Assembly: GCA_013388635.1 (NCBI GenBank)
Contig: JACAEX010000007.1
Location: 1 to 56,603, forward strand
DNA from: Syntrophaceae bacterium
GTDB taxonomy: Bacteria > Desulfobacterota > BSN033 > UBA1163
DNA: 56,603 bases
Direction: 5' to 3'
Shown: positions 1 through 8,830 of the stretch, one piece after another
How the letters are laid out: every line of letters starts with the position of its first letter
How positions within the stretch are numbered: position 1 is the stretch's first letter
The notes under the pieces: model-generated
What the model was told of the DNA's origin: nothing
Database searches by the model: none
What the model saw: the letters and a program-made list of their open reading frames with translations, nothing else
Program-made: the position numbers and the translations under genes

Positions 1-106
1 CTTTTAGTGACCGAACTAGTATGGAACGAATCCTCTTTTCGGTCTTTACGCACGAGAACCTTAAACAACGAACAGCTACCCCATTTCCTTTGCTGACACA
101 AAATAA

Positions 107-136
107 TTGACATTACCAACAGTTTAAGGGTTAGAT
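107..136 (+). promoter_or_regulatory. weak candidate promoter
   Basis: A perfect TTGACA lies at 107-112. With an 18-base spacer the -10 candidate is TTAGAT at 131-136, which matches the consensus poorly (3 of 6). It stands about 35 bases before the first gene, in a region otherwise without recognisable content. Confidence 0.3.
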
Positions 137-170
137 TGAAAATAGATCTTGAAAGTAATAGAATGGCTTG

Positions 171-1058
171 ATGATTCGAATTCCAACGGCCATCTTGGAG
201 GGCAAAAGGATCCCGAGGGCGATCTTCTCTCTTCGAGCCCCTGCGCCCTCCGATCATCAAGAAATCTTTTCTCGCATGAGGAAATGTTATGAAATAGGGA
301 TTGGCTGTTTCGATCTTCCCTCGCTCAAGCATCTCGATGCCTTCAGAGAATTGAGACATCTGACAGATGACGAAAACCTGATCGGAATCTTCCATATAGA
401 AGCAGAGAAGGGAGTCTCCTTTCTCGGAAGACCCCTTCATCAGTTCGAGCCGAAGATCTTCTCCACAATAAAAAAGAATCTCCTACTTCCCGCCGGAATT
501 CGGGATCTCTACCGGGTTCCCCCTTCCTCAGAAGTCCTCACCCAGAAGGAGATCGATCGCATTGCCTTCGATCCCCTCCGCCTCGATAAAAGTTTGGCCC
601 TGCTCAACCCTGAAGAGACCCCGTTCCTTCTGGTCGGAGAAAAGTATGGCGACTGGCTCTTGGCTTTAGCCCGGATCGACCTTCTTAAGGAGATCGTGAG
701 AAGGATCAGGGAGAAAGGGTTTATCCCCATCTTTTCGGGTCAATGGGCAACCTTCGTCCTTCCGAAGGCAAAACCCCTTGATGTGGCAGCCTATGCCGTC
801 CCGATCAATAAGAAATGGGGCTTCTTCGATCTCGCCCGGGCCTCTGATCTGATCAAGAAGTTCGACAGACCTGTGATCAGTCTCAATCCACTGGCCGACG
901 GGAAACTCCTAACAAATGCGGAAAAGGCCTTCTCCTTCCTCTTCGAAGAGTTAAAAATCCAAGCGGCGATTCCAGAGATCTCCACGGAGAAGGAGGCAAG
1001 AAGAATTCTAAACGCTCTGAAGGGATTCCCTTCCCTTATCTCCCACCGAAAAGCATGA
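171..1058 (+). CDS. uncharacterised protein, possibly TIM-barrel (aldo/keto reductase-like)
   Basis: This is a 295-residue soluble protein with no signal peptide or membrane segment. I do not recognise a precise family. The C-terminal third (SLNPLADGKL near residue 240, then a helix and AIPEISTEKEARRI) resembles the last strands of aldo/keto reductase barrels, where a conserved cofactor-binding strand is followed by an arginine-rich helix. I cannot place the family's catalytic Tyr/Lys/His set, so enzymatic activity is not claimed. The ATG at 171 is chosen over the TTG at 168; no strong ribosome-binding site precedes either. It converges with the next gene, and the two 3' ends overlap by 23 bases. 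Confidence 0.55.
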   Translation: MIRIPTAILEGKRIPRAIFSLRAPAPSDHQEIFSRMRKCYEIGIGCFDLPSLKHLDAFRELRHLTDDENLIGIFHIEAEKGVSFLGRPLHQFEPKIFSTIKKNLLLPAGIRDLYRVPPSSEVLTQKEIDRIAFDPLRLDKSLALLNPEETPFLLVGEKYGDWLLALARIDLLKEIVRRIREKGFIPIFSGQWATFVLPKAKPLDVAAYAVPINKKWGFFDLARASDLIKKFDRPVISLNPLADGKLLTNAEKAFSFLFEELKIQAAIPEISTEKEARRILNALKGFPSLISHRKA

Positions 1059-1608
1059 TCCCGCCTGCGACAAGGGGAATGGTGAGGTTGTCGTCCAGGC
1101 CGGTTGGAAGAAGTTCAATCAATGTGGCTCCCAATGCTGCAAGGGTTCCGGAAAAACGGTCCAGATGGGGGTGGAGCCAGACGATCAGGAGCGAGGAGAT
1201 GAGAAAGGCGGCGCTCCCCTCCAGGGTTTTACTGCGGACTCGAACTCTCCCGATCCATCTTCCAACAAGGGCTCCGGCCGTATCCGAGAGGATCAGGATG
1301 AGCAGGCTTGCCATGGCGATCGACTTCGGAAAGAGAAGGATGGTCAATATCGAGGAGAAGAGAAAATAGGTCGAACCCATCAGGTTTTTCTTCTCTCCCT
1401 CTCGGAGAACCCTTCCGAAGAAATGTCTTTCGAAAATGGAGGCCAGCCCGGCGTGAAAGTGGCGAAGGAGATCGACCGTCAGATAGCATAGAAAAAAGGG
1501 GACGAGGAAGAGGAGGACCACCTCTCGGGATGTGAGAAGATACCCAATCGGTATCACGAGAGTGGCCAGATGAACGATCTTCCTCTTAATCTCAATGCCC
1601 GTGATCAT
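1036..1608 (-). CDS. diacylglycerol/polyprenol (dolichol) kinase-like membrane protein
   Basis: A 190-residue protein with about six hydrophobic segments. It carries the signature stretches of the SEC59/DGK1 CTP-dependent lipid kinase and phosphatidate cytidylyltransferase-like family: RKIVHL at the N-terminus, LSDTAGALVGRWIGR in the middle and KTLEGSAAF shortly after. Such proteins phosphorylate a membrane lipid alcohol; the substrate here cannot be read from sequence. It is the last gene of the minus-strand run after rluB, separated from it by a short inverted repeat. The length is typical of bacterial members. Confidence 0.75.
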   Translation of the reverse strand: MITGIEIKRKIVHLATLVIPIGYLLTSREVVLLFLVPFFLCYLTVDLLRHFHAGLASIFERHFFGRVLREGEKKNLMGSTYFLFSSILTILLFPKSIAMASLLILILSDTAGALVGRWIGRVRVRSKTLEGSAAFLISSLLIVWLHPHLDRFSGTLAALGATLIELLPTGLDDNLTIPLVAGGIMLFGGR

Positions 1609-1623
1609 AAATCAGTTTGGAGC

Positions 1624-1700
1624 GTTCAGTTCGGAGTATTTAGTTCAGAGTTATTGGATTTGGGTTCAACTGTTTTGGCTCCGAACTCTGAACTCGTAAC
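1624..1700. repeat. intergenic inverted repeat, GTTCGGAG/CTCCGAAC family, copy 1
   Basis: The left arm (1624-1652) contains AGTTCGGAGT and TTCAGAGTTA. The right arm (1678-1700) reads GGCTCCGAACTCTGAACTCG, close to the reverse complement of the left. The element spans the rluB stop codon, so it supplies roughly the last 20 codons of RluB. Related copies lie at 16675-16721 and 25330-25362. Confidence 0.7.
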
Positions 1701-2410
1701 TTTTTGAGTTTTTCTATCTCTTCAGGGGTGAGATAACGGAACTGACCGACCGGAAGGTTCCCCAGCCGGACCGGACCGAATTCGATCCGTTTCAATTTGA
1801 GAACCGTGTGGCCGATAGCTGAAAAAAGCCTCTTCACCAGCCGGTTTCTCCCCTCGGTGACCACAACCCGAACCCAGCTATTCTTCTCCCCTTGCCGCAA
1901 GATCAACGAGGAGACCACTTTTGCCCTTCCGTCCTCCAGCATGATCCCCTTCTTCAGTCGGACCATCTTCTTCTCATCCGGGACGCCTGCCACCTTCACC
2001 AGATAGGTTCTCGGAATAGAAAACCTTGGATGGGAAAGCTGATAGGCAAGCTCACCGTCATTGGTGAGAAGGAGGAGCCCCTCCGCATCAAAATCGAGAC
2101 GGCCCACCGGATAGATGCGCCATTTCACCTTTGTGAGCAGCTCCATGACAGTCGGCCTGCCTTTCGGATCTTTGACCGTGGAAAGGTATCCTCTGGGCTT
2201 ATTGAGAAGGAGGGTGACCTTTGGTTCGAAACGGGTGAGTCTCTTCCCGTCCACCTTAATAGAATCTCTGGCGAGGTCAGCCTTAAATCCCAACGTGTCA
2301 ACGACCTTACCGTTGACCGTTATCCTGCCTTCGGCCACCATCCTCTCTGCCTCTCTCCTCGAGGCAATCCCGGCTTTTGCCAAAATCTTCTGTATCCGTT
2401 CCAGTGTCAA
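1640..2410 (-). CDS. rluB: 23S rRNA pseudouridine synthase, RluB/RsuA family
   Basis: Isomerises a uridine in large-subunit rRNA. The 256-residue protein has an N-terminal S4 RNA-binding domain (about 3-50, RIQKILAKAGIASRREAE). The pseudouridine synthase domain follows, with the catalytic aspartate in GRLDFDAEGLLLLTNDG (Asp106). The start is TTG, overlapping the scpB stop as TTGA, with a GGAGGAG five bases upstream. The last ~20 residues are low-complexity and are encoded by an intergenic repeat that carries the stop codon, so the natural C-terminus has probably drifted. The scpB-rluB pair is a common bacterial arrangement. RluB rather than RluE/F is an inference from this context. Confidence 0.92.
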   Translation of the reverse strand: MTLERIQKILAKAGIASRREAERMVAEGRITVNGKVVDTLGFKADLARDSIKVDGKRLTRFEPKVTLLLNKPRGYLSTVKDPKGRPTVMELLTKVKWRIYPVGRLDFDAEGLLLLTNDGELAYQLSHPRFSIPRTYLVKVAGVPDEKKMVRLKKGIMLEDGRAKVVSSLILRQGEKNSWVRVVVTEGRNRLVKRLFSAIGHTVLKLKRIEFGPVRLGNLPVGQFRYLTPEEIEKLKKLRVQSSEPKQLNPNPITLN

Positions 2411-2997
2411 GCGGACTCCTCCGTACCGCCGGTTGAGGTCTTCTCAACTTCCTCTTTGGATGATTCCTCCAGCGTGGAAGGAGGTTCGATCTCGTTTGGC
2501 GCTGGGAGATCGGCAAGGCTGTTCAGACCGAAGAGCTCGAGAAAGGCCCGGGTCGTCCCATAAACCATGGGACGTCCTGGCATCTCCTTTCTCCCTGTGA
2601 TCTTGATCAGACCTTTCTCCAGAAGGGATCGAAGGACCCAACCTGAATCCACCCCACGAATCTCCTCGATCGTAGGCCGGATGACTGGCTGACGATACGC
2701 CACGATGGCCAAAGTCTCCAGCGCAGAGCGGCTCAATTTGACAGGCTTGGCCTTCCTCAGACGCTGGACCCACTCAGCCAGCTTCGGCTTCGTCCGAAAC
2801 TGATACCCACCAGCCACCTCCACCAGCTCCAACCCCTTGGACTCCTCCTCGTATTCTCTTTTAATCAGACCGATTGCCTCCAAGATAGCCTCCCTGTTCG
2901 ACTCGGGCAGGATCTCCACGAGTGTCTCAAGACGTATCGGAGAGGCAGAAACGAAGATCAGTCCTTCGAGGATCGGTTTAACCTCAGCAGCATCCAC
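2407..2997 (-). CDS. scpB: segregation and condensation protein B
   Basis: Kleisin-interacting winged-helix subunit of the SMC-ScpAB condensin, which compacts and separates the chromosome. The 196-residue protein shows the two winged-helix domains. The family motif ALETLAIVAYRQPVIRPTIEEIRGV lies near residues 90-115, written here as the two blocks ALETLAIVAYRQPV and IRPTIEEIRGV. RPMVYGTTRAFLELFGL follows. The acidic tail (about 175-196) is variable in the family. It overlaps rluB by four bases and follows hfq by nine. No scpA is adjacent in this window, which differs from the usual scpA-scpB pairing. Confidence 0.93.
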   Translation of the reverse strand: MDAAEVKPILEGLIFVSASPIRLETLVEILPESNREAILEAIGLIKREYEEESKGLELVEVAGGYQFRTKPKLAEWVQRLRKAKPVKLSRSALETLAIVAYRQPVIRPTIEEIRGVDSGWVLRSLLEKGLIKITGRKEMPGRPMVYGTTRAFLELFGLNSLADLPAPNEIEPPSTLEESSKEEVEKTSTGGTEESA

Positions 2998-3006
2998 AGG
3001 CTTATC

Positions 3007-3234
3007 CTATTTCGTCTCTGAAAAATCGAGCTTCCCACCAGGCGAGATGGAGGAGATGGCATGTTTATAGACCAGGTGGTCCGCATCCCCTCGAAGAACG
3101 AGACAGAAGTTATCAAACCCCTGGATGGTCCCCTCGATCCTGCGGCCGGTGGTCAATTCCACAACGACATGGCTTCGATCTCTTCGGATCCGGTTGAGAA
3201 ACTGATCCTGAATGTTGATCTGGGTCTTTGTCAT
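3007..3234 (-). CDS. hfq: RNA chaperone Hfq
   Basis: Hexameric Sm-like protein that helps small RNAs pair with mRNAs. At 75 residues it has the expected short form without a long C-terminal tail. Visible Sm features are the N-terminal helix with Gln9 and Asp10, Phe40-Asp41 in the Sm1 motif, and the diagnostic YKHAIS Sm2 motif (56-61). RIRRDR (15-20) gives the basic rim. It lies six bases downstream of miaA in the classic miaA-hfq order, so the two are probably cotranscribed. A GA-rich ribosome-binding site precedes the ATG. Confidence 0.95.
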   Translation of the reverse strand: MTKTQINIQDQFLNRIRRDRSHVVVELTTGRRIEGTIQGFDNFCLVLRGDADHLVYKHAISSISPGGKLDFSETK

Positions 3235-3240
3235 AGCCCT

Positions 3241-4188
3241 TCACCCTCCTCCCCTCAAAAAAGACTTCACCTCAAGGAATATCCTCTGCCGATCCGCAGA
3301 AACATCCCGCCAGCGGATCTCCGGATCGGCCTTAAACCATGTCCACTGTCGCTTTGCATAGTGGCGGGTATCTCTCTTGATCTGCCTGATCGCCTCCGCC
3401 CACCCGATCTCTTTTGAGAGAAACTGAACCATCTGTCTGTAACCCAATCCCTGCATGGGCTTCAAGTCCGCGCCATACCCCATTTCCATCAAACCTTTCA
3501 CCTCTTCCAAAAGCCCCCTGTCGATCATCTGATCGACCCTCTCCTCGATTCTGCGGTAAAGCACCTGCCGGTCTCTCTCCAGACCGATCTTCAGAGTGAG
3601 ATAGGGTCGTTCCCCAAACCGATGCTGTTCTCGAAAGAACGAGATAGGGATTCCCGTGGAATCGAAGATCTCCAGGGCGCGTAAGGTCCGGAAGAGATCG
3701 CCAGGATGGACAATGGAGGCAGTCTTTGGATCGACTCGTTTTAAACGCTGATAGAGAAAATCTGTTCCCTTCTTCTCCGCCTCCTCTTTCAACCTCTTCC
3801 TCACCATCGGATCGACCTTGGGATGGCTAAAGAGCCCCTGGGTGAGAACCTTGATATAAAGTCCCGTTCCACCGACCACCCAGATCGGTTTCTTGCTCCG
3901 GTGGAGCTGATCAACCTCTTTCCTGGCGAGCGTCCGGTAGAGGCCGGCATGAAAGGGCTGGTCAGGCGTGACCAGATCGATCAGGTGATGTCGAACCCTT
4001 TTCCGTTCCTCGGGGGTTGGCTTGGCAGTGCCGATATCCATATACCGATAGACCTGCATGGAGTCAGCACTGACGATCTCACCTCCCAGCTCCTCCGCCA
4101 ATTCGATGGCCAACCCCGACTTCCCCACTCCTGTCGGCCCCAGCAGGATCACGATCCGAGGCCGTTCGAATTCTGTCGTATCGGCCAT
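3241..4188 (-). CDS. miaA: tRNA dimethylallyltransferase
   Basis: Transfers a dimethylallyl group to N6 of adenosine 37 in tRNAs that read codons starting with U. The 315-residue protein has the P-loop GPTGVGKS (17-24) and the substrate-binding block DSMQVYRYMDIGTAKPT soon after. The DxxxPFHAGLY and GGTGLYIK motifs are present, as is the RDTRHYAKRQWTWF stretch near the C-terminus. The length is normal for the family. It appears to be the first gene of the miaA-hfq-scpB-rluB run and is divergent from the GAF-Fis gene. Confidence 0.95.
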   Translation of the reverse strand: MADTTEFERPRIVILLGPTGVGKSGLAIELAEELGGEIVSADSMQVYRYMDIGTAKPTPEERKRVRHHLIDLVTPDQPFHAGLYRTLARKEVDQLHRSKKPIWVVGGTGLYIKVLTQGLFSHPKVDPMVRKRLKEEAEKKGTDFLYQRLKRVDPKTASIVHPGDLFRTLRALEIFDSTGIPISFFREQHRFGERPYLTLKIGLERDRQVLYRRIEERVDQMIDRGLLEEVKGLMEMGYGADLKPMQGLGYRQMVQFLSKEIGWAEAIRQIKRDTRHYAKRQWTWFKADPEIRWRDVSADRQRIFLEVKSFLRGGG

Positions 4189-4404
4189 ACGGAATGCATT
4201 TTAATGAATTCATCGGCCGACTTCAAGGAAAAAGTGAAAATCTTCTTGAAATCGAGATTCGATTCGGATAAGATGACAGCGGTGGAATGCCTCTGTCTCT
4301 TCATTCTGGAGACAGGCGAACCTGGTCATTCATTTTTTATCCATGTTCCTCAGACACCAGATGCCAACGCCTCATTAGAAATTCCGCTTTCACAGGAGCA
4401 GCCT

Positions 4405-5217
4405 ATGTCTTCCACCTCATCCGCCAATCCCCGATCCAATCCTGAACTGAGGAGTCTTTACGAGGTCTCCTTGCTCCCTCAACCCGATCGGCTCCAAGAC
4501 TACTTCCTCGGCGTGCTCGCCGTGCTTTCTGACTATTTTCCGATCCGCTATGGGGCCCTCGTCCTCCGAGACTTTCGGGACGATTCCCTCAACGTGGAGG
4601 CGATCTACGGCACTGAAAAAGAAATTCACCCCATCGGCTGCACGGGTCGAAAAGGCACGATCAGCAGGGTTCTCGAATGCAGGCAACCCATGGCCATTCA
4701 TGATCTGGACCAGGAGCCCCTCTATGCGGAAACCGGAGGAAAGCGGATCGAAAAGATCCGTTCCCCTTTGCTCTGTGTCCCTCTGATCACAGAGAATGAG
4801 GCCTTCGGCGTGATCAACATCGATCCTCTTTATGGCTCTCGAACCGAATTCGCCGAGGACTTCCAATTCCTCTCCATTCTCTCCGCGATCCTCTCGCCAG
4901 TGATCAAGAGCTACCAGATGAGGAAGGAAGAACCTCTTCCGAGAACCGGCAAGCCGAAGCCGAGATCGCCCCTGCTGGATGAGATCTTGGAGGAGAGGCT
5001 GGCCGAGGCCCTGAATAAGATCGATCCTTATGTTGAGGCAAAGGCCAAATTGAGGCTCCTCGATGACATCGTGACCCTGGTGGAGAAGATCCTGATCAAA
5101 TCTGCACTGAAAAGGGTCGACTATGTTCAGATCGCGGCGGCCCGGCTCTTGGGGATCAATCGGAATACGCTGCGGAAAAAGATGAAGGAGTTAAAGATCA
5201 AAGTTCGGAGCGATTAG
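4405..5217 (+). CDS. GAF domain regulator with C-terminal Fis-type helix-turn-helix
   Basis: A predicted cytosolic sensor-regulator of about 270 residues. The GAF domain occupies roughly residues 12-175 (PIRYGALVLRDFRDDSLNV, then CVPLITENEAFGVINID). The C-terminal ~35 residues form a Fis-like DNA-binding helix-turn-helix (QIAAARLLGINRNTLRKKM). The architecture resembles an NtrC/NifA-type activator from which the central AAA+ sigma54-interacting domain is absent, so it cannot drive sigma54 promoters by ATP hydrolysis itself. The reading frame stays open upstream to 3823, but that part is antisense to miaA. I chose ATG 4405 because AGGAG lies six bases upstream. The ligand and targets are unknown. 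Confidence 0.78.
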   Translation: MSSTSSANPRSNPELRSLYEVSLLPQPDRLQDYFLGVLAVLSDYFPIRYGALVLRDFRDDSLNVEAIYGTEKEIHPIGCTGRKGTISRVLECRQPMAIHDLDQEPLYAETGGKRIEKIRSPLLCVPLITENEAFGVINIDPLYGSRTEFAEDFQFLSILSAILSPVIKSYQMRKEEPLPRTGKPKPRSPLLDEILEERLAEALNKIDPYVEAKAKLRLLDDIVTLVEKILIKSALKRVDYVQIAAARLLGINRNTLRKKMKELKIKVRSD

Positions 5218-5241
5218 TCGGAATGGAGTGACCGTCAGAGC

Positions 5242-5934
5242 ATGTCACAGGGTGAGAATAGAGAAAAGATAAGAACCCTCTGCCATCAATGGGGAGCCTC
5301 TCTGTTCGGTGTGGCTGATCTTCGCCCATTCAAGAAGGACGAAATTCTTCTTCCTCCTGAAATCTTAGGGCAGTTTCCCTTCGGCATCTCCATTGGCTAT
5401 CACCTCTCCGATGCCATTGTCGAAGGGATTGAGAACCAGCCAACCCCCCTCTACTTCCATCATTATCAGAGAGTCAACATCCTGCTGGACACGATCGGAC
5501 TGATGGCCACCTCATTGATCCAGGATCTCGGATACCATGCCATCCCGATCCCTGCTTCTCAGATCGTCGATTGGAAGGTCCAGAGAGGCCATCTCTCCCA
5601 TAAACATGTGGCCAGGGCTGCAGGACTGGGATGGATCGGTCGAAACAATCTTCTTGTCAATGAGAGATTTGGGGCCCGGGTGCGACTGGTCACCGTTCTC
5701 ACAGATCTCCCCCTCGAAGTCAATTTCCCCTCTGAAAAGGACTGCGGTTCATGCCGGGCCTGCCTCCATGTCTGTCCGGCACAAGCGATCGCAGAAAGGC
5801 AGCAGGACTTCGATCACCTTCGGTGTTACGAGCAGTTGAGAACCTTTGCGAAAACCCTCCATTTCAGCCATAATATCTGTGGAATCTGCGTAAAGGCCTG
5901 CCGCGGACAAGATCGCAAAGAGCAAAGCGCATAG
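5242..5934 (+). CDS. QueG-like double [4Fe-4S] cluster protein
   Basis: A 230-residue protein related to epoxyqueuosine reductase. It has the QueG-like block HKHVARAAGLGWIGRNNLL near residues 120-140. A ferredoxin domain follows with CGSCRACLHVCP (about 173-184) and a second cluster motif CGICVKAC (about 214-221). It is much shorter than true QueG (about 350 residues or more), so it is more likely one of the short, unassigned QueG-like reductases than the queuosine enzyme itself. Its last codons and stop lie in an intergenic inverted repeat. Confidence 0.72.
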   Translation: MSQGENREKIRTLCHQWGASLFGVADLRPFKKDEILLPPEILGQFPFGISIGYHLSDAIVEGIENQPTPLYFHHYQRVNILLDTIGLMATSLIQDLGYHAIPIPASQIVDWKVQRGHLSHKHVARAAGLGWIGRNNLLVNERFGARVRLVTVLTDLPLEVNFPSEKDCGSCRACLHVCPAQAIAERQQDFDHLRCYEQLRTFAKTLHFSHNICGICVKACRGQDRKEQSA

Positions 5935-5988
5935 AGTATTGCGAAAAGAAAGAGGATAGTTGCGTTCATAAAAAATACGCTATGCGCT
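5926..5988. repeat. intergenic inverted repeat, AGCGCATAG family, copy 1
   Basis: The left arm AGCGCATAGAGTATT (5926-5940) and right arm AATACGCTATGCGCT (5974-5988) are reverse complements at 14 of 15 positions. The left arm contains the stop codon of the QueG-like gene. A related single arm is seen at 13583-13609. Confidence 0.65.
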
Positions 5989-6033
5989 CTGCGTCAAGCG
6001 ATAGGCTCTCTGTTCTAAAGCAAGGTATCTGCT

Positions 6034-7896
6034 ATGACGGATTACGATGTCATTGTGGTGGGCGGCGGTCATGCTGGCATCGAAGCCTCTCTGGCCTGCG
6101 CGAGAATGGGGCACCCCACTCTCCTGATCACTCAGAACGTCGATCAGATCGGCTATATGTCCTGTAACCCTGCGATCGGCGGCCTGGCCAAAGGCCATCT
6201 GGTCAAAGAGATCGATGCCCTGGGTGGGGAGATGGCAAAGGCCACGGACGAAACAGGGATCCAATTCCGTCAGCTCAACACCGGAAAAGGCCCTGCAGTT
6301 CGAGCCTCAAGGGCTCAGGTGGATCGCCAATCGTATCGGCTCCGGATGAAAAGAGCGCTTGAGAATCAGGAAAACCTCATCATCAAACAGGCGACCGTCG
6401 AAGAGATCCTGATAGAAGGGGATAAGATCGTGGGCGTGAGGACTCACTTAGACGAAATCGTCCGGACCAAAGCCTTGATCCTCGCACCGGGCACGTTCCT
6501 CAATGGCCTGGTCCACATCGGCCTGACCCACTTTCCATCCGGGAGGATGGGTGATCCACCCTCTGTTGGGTTATCGGAGTCGCTTAAGAAATTGGGGTTC
6601 CGGATGGGAAGGCTCAAGACCGGAACCACACCGAGACTTGACGGTCACACCATCGACTTCTCAAAACTGGCTCCTCAATACGGGGATGAAGACCCCATCC
6701 CCTTCTCGTTCTCCACAAAGAAGATCGAAACCGAGCAGGTCCCCTGCTATATTACATACACCAATCCAACCACCCATGAAATCATTAAGGCCGGGCTCGA
6801 CCGATCGCCTCTCTACTGCGGAATCATCAAAGGGATCGGTCCCAGATATTGCCCTTCGATCGAGGATAAGGTCGTCCGTTTTTCGGATAAGAAAAGGCAT
6901 CAGATCTTCCTCGAACCAGAGGGCAGAGATACAGCAGAGGTCTATCCCAATGGCGTTTCAACCAGCCTTCCTCTGGATATCCAGATCAGGATGCTCAGAT
7001 CGATAAAGGGCCTGGAGGAGGTGGAGATCGTCCGTCCGGGTTATGGGATCGAGTACGACTTCGTCGACCCGACCGAGCTGAAACCCTCTCTCGAGACGAA
7101 GAAGGTCCGAGGTCTCTTCCATGCCGGACAGATCAACGGGACATCGGGTTATGAAGAGGCAGCCGGCCAGGGCTTGATCGCAGGGATCAATGCCTCCCTC
7201 TTTGTTCGGGGGGAGGAACCTCTGATCCTGAAACGGTCCGATGCCTATATCGGGGTTTTGATCGATGACCTCGTCACCAAAGGGACAACCGAGCCGTACC
7301 GGATGTTTACCTCTCGGGCGGAATATCGTCTCCATTTGAGAGAGGACAATGCCGACCTCAGGCTGAGGGAGATCGGTTATCGGATCGGATTGGTGAAAGA
7401 GGAGGATTATCAAATATTCCTTGAAAAAAAGAGAGCGATTGAAAAGACCCTCCACATCCTCTCGAGTCGGAAGGTTAATCCGACAAAGGAAAACAATGAA
7501 ATGCTTCATCGTTGGGGGAGCGCGGCGTTGAAGAAGGAGTCTTCTCTACAAGAGATCCTCAAACGGCCGGAGATCCATTTCGAGCACCTCCTCTGCTTCG
7601 ACGGAGATCTCGAAAGGCTCCCAAAAGAGATCCAGGATCAGGTGGAGATCCAGGTGAAGTATGAGGGGTATATGAAGAGGCAGATGGAACAGATCGAGCG
7701 GTTCAAAAAACTGGAGGAGGTCAGATTCCCCGAGGAGTTCGATTTCAGCGCTGTGATCGGACTCTCGCGAGAGGTCATGGAGAAGCTGGTCAAGATCAGG
7801 CCTCTCTCCCTGGGCCAGGCCTCACGGATCTCTGGCGTCACGCCAGCGGCCATCTCCATCTTGATGATCAATTTGAAGAAAGAAGGCTATTTATAA
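6034..7896 (+). CDS. mnmG: tRNA uridine 5-carboxymethylaminomethyl modification enzyme
   Basis: FAD-dependent subunit that works with MnmE to modify the wobble uridine of certain tRNAs. The 620-residue protein is full length. It has the dinucleotide-binding GGGHAGIEAS (10-19), the MSCNPAIGGLAKGHLVKEID block, and LGTFLNG-like and RLKTGTTPRL motifs. AGQINGTSGYEEAAGQGLIAG (given as AGQINGTSGYEEAAGQG) lies near residue 370. The C-terminal helical domain ends with the usual RISGVTPAAISILMINLKK. MnmE is not in the window. AAGG lies upstream of the ATG. Confidence 0.96.
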   Translation: MTDYDVIVVGGGHAGIEASLACARMGHPTLLITQNVDQIGYMSCNPAIGGLAKGHLVKEIDALGGEMAKATDETGIQFRQLNTGKGPAVRASRAQVDRQSYRLRMKRALENQENLIIKQATVEEILIEGDKIVGVRTHLDEIVRTKALILAPGTFLNGLVHIGLTHFPSGRMGDPPSVGLSESLKKLGFRMGRLKTGTTPRLDGHTIDFSKLAPQYGDEDPIPFSFSTKKIETEQVPCYITYTNPTTHEIIKAGLDRSPLYCGIIKGIGPRYCPSIEDKVVRFSDKKRHQIFLEPEGRDTAEVYPNGVSTSLPLDIQIRMLRSIKGLEEVEIVRPGYGIEYDFVDPTELKPSLETKKVRGLFHAGQINGTSGYEEAAGQGLIAGINASLFVRGEEPLILKRSDAYIGVLIDDLVTKGTTEPYRMFTSRAEYRLHLREDNADLRLREIGYRIGLVKEEDYQIFLEKKRAIEKTLHILSSRKVNPTKENNEMLHRWGSAALKKESSLQEILKRPEIHFEHLLCFDGDLERLPKEIQDQVEIQVKYEGYMKRQMEQIERFKKLEEVRFPEEFDFSAVIGLSREVMEKLVKIRPLSLGQASRISGVTPAAISILMINLKKEGYL

Positions 7897-7921
7897 CCGA
7901 ATCCAGAAGGAGAGCAGGAAT

Positions 7922-8830
7922 ATGGGAATTCGACTTTACAGGGAACCTGAACTCGTAGAACCGATCATGTTCGTCGGATGGCCGGGGATCGGAAATATCG
8001 GGATCATCGCGGTCAATACCTTGAAAGATACGCTTCGGGCAGAGGAGTTTGGAGAGATAGAGAGCTGGGATTTCTTCTACCCTAAAAGGGTCGTGATCAA
8101 GGATGGTCTGTTGAAGAGCCTGGACTTTCCCACTAACAAATTCTTTTACCGTAGGCTTGAGAACAGGGATCTGATCTTCTTCATCGGAGAAGAACAGCCA
8201 TCGGACGGAGGAAGGATCTATGCGAGCGGCGAAAAGGCTTATCAGATGGCTAACCTGGTGGTCGATGTGGGTCTAAGGTTTGGATGCCGCCGAGTCTATA
8301 CCTCTGGGGCCTCTGTTTCATTGACCCACCACCAGATGAAACCGAGGGTCTGTGCAGTGGTCAGCTCTGAGGAATTGATCGACCACGTTAAGAGTTATCC
8401 GAACACGGTCCTGATGAGTGAATTGGGAGGAAGAGGAGAAGGCGAAGGCACGATCACCGGTCTTAACGGGCTTCTCCTGGCGGTGGCCAAAAAGCGGGGG
8501 ATCGAAGGGATCTGCCTCATGGGCGAAATCCCAGACTGGCTCTCCGTGGCATCTTTTCCCTATCCCAAGGCCTCAAAATCCGTACTGGAGGTCTTTTCGG
8601 AGATACTGGGAATTGGAATCGATCTCAGTCCCCTCGATAAGATGGCAGAACAGATCGAAGAGGTGGTCGAAAGCATCTATGCAAAATTTCCTCCGGAGAT
8701 GAAGGAGGAGTACGATCAAAGGAGGGTGATGACCCAGCCCGAGCCAGGCCCGATCACCATCCAGGCCCAGATCTACATCGATGAGCATCTGAAAAAGGGA
8801 GGAGAAGAAGGTGGAGAGAGACCGGCTTGA
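7922..8830 (+). CDS. PAC2 family protein (first of a tandem pair)
   Basis: A 302-residue protein of the PAC2 family, the fold of proteasome assembly chaperone 2 and of archaeal ATP-grasp-like homologues. Recognisable stretches are FVGWPGIGNIGIIAVNTL near the N-terminus and YTSGASVSLTHHQMKPRV around residues 125-140. GEGTITGLNGLLLAVAKKRG, then GEIPDWLSVASFPYPKAS complete the signature. Function in bacteria is not established. It has a GGAG ribosome-binding site and overlaps the next PAC2 gene by 20 bases, so the two are probably translated together and may form a heteromer. Confidence 0.82.
   Translation: MGIRLYREPELVEPIMFVGWPGIGNIGIIAVNTLKDTLRAEEFGEIESWDFFYPKRVVIKDGLLKSLDFPTNKFFYRRLENRDLIFFIGEEQPSDGGRIYASGEKAYQMANLVVDVGLRFGCRRVYTSGASVSLTHHQMKPRVCAVVSSEELIDHVKSYPNTVLMSELGGRGEGEGTITGLNGLLLAVAKKRGIEGICLMGEIPDWLSVASFPYPKASKSVLEVFSEILGIGIDLSPLDKMAEQIEEVVESIYAKFPPEMKEEYDQRRVMTQPEPGPITIQAQIYIDEHLKKGGEEGGERPA

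Noticed and set aside
3823-4404. Open frame in front of the GAF-Fis gene
   Set aside because: It is antisense to miaA, encodes no domain, and a good ribosome-binding site stands before ATG 4405.
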